From assembly GCA_023436385.1 (NCBI GenBank), contig JAEZJH010000578.1, forward strand, positions 1-6,826: a stretch of 6,826 bases of DNA. Reading direction: 5' to 3'. The notes under the pieces are model-generated. The model was not told where the DNA came from and did not search any database. It saw only the letters and a program-made list of their open reading frames with translations. Source of the stretch: Pseudomonadota bacterium (GTDB lineage: Bacteria; Myxococcota; Myxococcia; Myxococcales; Vulgatibacteraceae). Numbering within the stretch: position 1 is the first letter of the stretch; each line of letters starts with the position of its first letter. Made by a program: the position numbers and the translations under genes. Of the stretch, positions 5,701-6,826 are shown in pieces.

Positions 5701-6826
5701 GTGGCCGATTCCGGTCCCGCAGTTCCGCTCGAGGACCGCCGCTTCGTGGGCCGGCAGCGGGAGTTCGTCCTGCTCGACCAGCTCCTGGGGGCTCGCGTCG
5801 ACGGGGGCGCTCGGGCGGTGACGGTGATCGGTCCCTCGGGGATCGGCAAGACCGAGCTGGTGCGGCGCTGGTCCCGGGACGCCGCCGGTCGTTTTGCCGC
5901 CGTCGCCTTCTGCGACCTCTCGAACGCCCGGACCGGCGACGACATCGTCGGCGTGGTCGCCGCGGTGCTCGGCCTGCACCTGGCCCGGGGGAAGGGCGAC
6001 GGCCGGGCCGAACTGGCCCGGGCGATCGCCGGCCAGGGGCGGCTCCTCCTCGTCCTCGACAACGCGGAGTACGCCGCCAAGGCCCTCGCCGGCCTGCTTC
6101 GCCCTTGGCTCGAGCGGGCGCCGGAGGCCCGGTTCCTGATCACCTCGCTGCTGCGCCTGGGCCTGGAGGCGGAGCGGATCCTGGAGTTGCCACCCCTCGG
6201 GCTCGACGAGGCGGTGGAGCTGTACGACGATCGGGCCGGTCGCCTGCAGGGAGACGCCGCCGTCGATCGCGCCACCGTCGAGGAGCTGGTGCAGCGGCTC
6301 GATCGCCTCCCCCTGGCGATCGAGCTGGCGGCGGCCCGGGCCCGGGTGCTCCGGCCGAAGCAGCTCGTCGCCCGCCTCGCCGATCGGTTCTCGGTGTTGA
6401 AGGACCCGGCCCGGCGCGGGCGCCACCGGTCGCTCCAGGACGCGATCCGCTGTTCCGTGGAGTTGCTGGCCCCGGAGGAAGACGCCGCCCTATCCGCCTG
6501 CGCGGTGTTCGCCGGCGGGTTCACGCTCGAGGAGGCGGAGGCGGTCCTCGAACTCGACGAGCCGGGGGATCCCGCCCGGCCGGTGGTCGACCTCCTCGAG
6601 GCGCTGCGGGACAAGTCGCTCCTCGTCCTCGACGACGGCGACCCGCCCCGGTTCCGGCTGCTCGAGAGCGTCCGGGCCTACGTGCGACGGGGCCTCGCCC
6701 GCAGCGGGAGGCTGGCCGGTGCGGAGCGCCGGCACGCGCTCCACTTCATCGCGCTCGCGGAGGCCCCGGTCGACGGCGCGCTCGACGACGACCGGTTCCG
6801 CCGGCTGGCGGCCGCGGGCGCCGAGC
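5701..6826 (+). CDS. STAND/NB-ARC-type P-loop ATPase (AfsR/LuxR-regulator-like), truncated by window end
   Basis: The first 375 residues of a gene still open at the window end. After FVGRQREF (15-22) come Walker A GPSGIGKT (44-51, K50), Walker B LLLVLDN (115-121), the ITS segment (147-149), LDRLPLAIELAAARARVL (200-217; the GxP-like motif is RLPLAI), and a winged-helix region with RHRSLQDAIRCS, CAVFAGGF and LRDKSLL. This order is that of the ATPase core in AfsR- and LuxR-type regulators, switch proteins that usually carry TPR repeats downstream. Unlike many of them, nothing precedes the core except 14 residues, so any output domain must lie beyond the window. Position 150, normally the sensor arginine of TSR, is leucine (TSLLRLGL). 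GTG 5701 is chosen for GAGGAG (5689-5694) six bases upstream. The frame is open further upstream (GTG 5605, TTG 5524), but those starts lie before the probable transcription start. The signal sensed and the output are unknown. Confidence 0.85.
   Translation, partial: MADSGPAVPLEDRRFVGRQREFVLLDQLLGARVDGGARAVTVIGPSGIGKTELVRRWSRDAAGRFAAVAFCDLSNARTGDDIVGVVAAVLGLHLARGKGDGRAELARAIAGQGRLLLVLDNAEYAAKALAGLLRPWLERAPEARFLITSLLRLGLEAERILELPPLGLDEAVELYDDRAGRLQGDAAVDRATVEELVQRLDRLPLAIELAAARARVLRPKQLVARLADRFSVLKDPARRGRHRSLQDAIRCSVELLAPEEDAALSACAVFAGGFTLEEAEAVLELDEPGDPARPVVDLLEALRDKSLLVLDDGDPPRFRLLESVRAYVRRGLARSGRLAGAERRHALHFIALAEAPVDGALDDDRFRRLAAAGAE

Noticed and set aside
4629..6614. A 661-codon open frame on the minus strand under the unknown gene and the ATPase
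   Set aside because: The translation is Arg/Ser-rich with no recognisable domain, while the opposite strand encodes clear motifs. It is a composition artefact.
1..6826. CRISPR array, insertion sequence, tRNA/rRNA or prophage attachment site
   Set aside because: No regularly spaced repeats, transposase motifs, terminal repeats or tRNA-like cloverleaf were seen, and codon use is uniform across the genes.

Overview
The window is very G+C rich (about 70% by eye) and densely coded on the + strand only. It is a bacterial de novo pyrimidine (UMP) biosynthesis locus, followed by the first part of an unrelated signalling-type ATPase gene. The G+C content, the CTC/GTC/GCC-rich codon use, and the wording of the ATPase (RHRSLQ...ELLAPEE...CAVFAGGF...ALRDKSLL) resemble Myxococcota and other former Deltaproteobacteria. 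This lineage call is from memory of family style, not from a search.

Layout. Bases 2-226 are the C-terminal end of pyrR. Three bases later begins a cytosolic ClsB-type cardiolipin synthase/phospholipase D-family gene (230-1384). A 104-base gap holds a GC-rich inverted repeat and a strong sigma70-like promoter (TTGAAC-17-TATAGA), which ends almost on the pyrB start codon. Then comes a tight operon: pyrB (1489-2418), pyrC (2427-3713, or from 2415), carA (3710-4849) and an uncharacterised 212-residue protein (4866-5504). Junctions in the operon overlap as ATGA or are only 16 bases long. A 196-base intergenic region (5505-5700) holds several inverted repeats and a likely second promoter. From 5701 to the window end runs a truncated STAND/NB-ARC-type P-loop ATPase gene.

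How the genes work together. CarA, with a CarB encoded elsewhere, supplies carbamoyl phosphate. PyrB condenses it with aspartate and PyrC cyclises carbamoyl-aspartate to dihydroorotate, so the operon covers the first three steps to UMP. PyrR belongs to the same pathway as regulator and/or uracil phosphoribosyltransferase. The cardiolipin synthase is coupled to pyrR, and its only visible link to the pathway is that phospholipid synthesis consumes CTP. The ATPase appears to be a separate unit with its own promoter.

I see no mobile element, CRISPR array, tRNA or rRNA. The points most worth a second look are the near-leaderless pyrB promoter, the altered C-terminal loop of PyrR, the unknown protein at the end of the pyr operon, and the loss of the sensor arginine in the ATPase. 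I do not see convincing evidence of a wholly new system.
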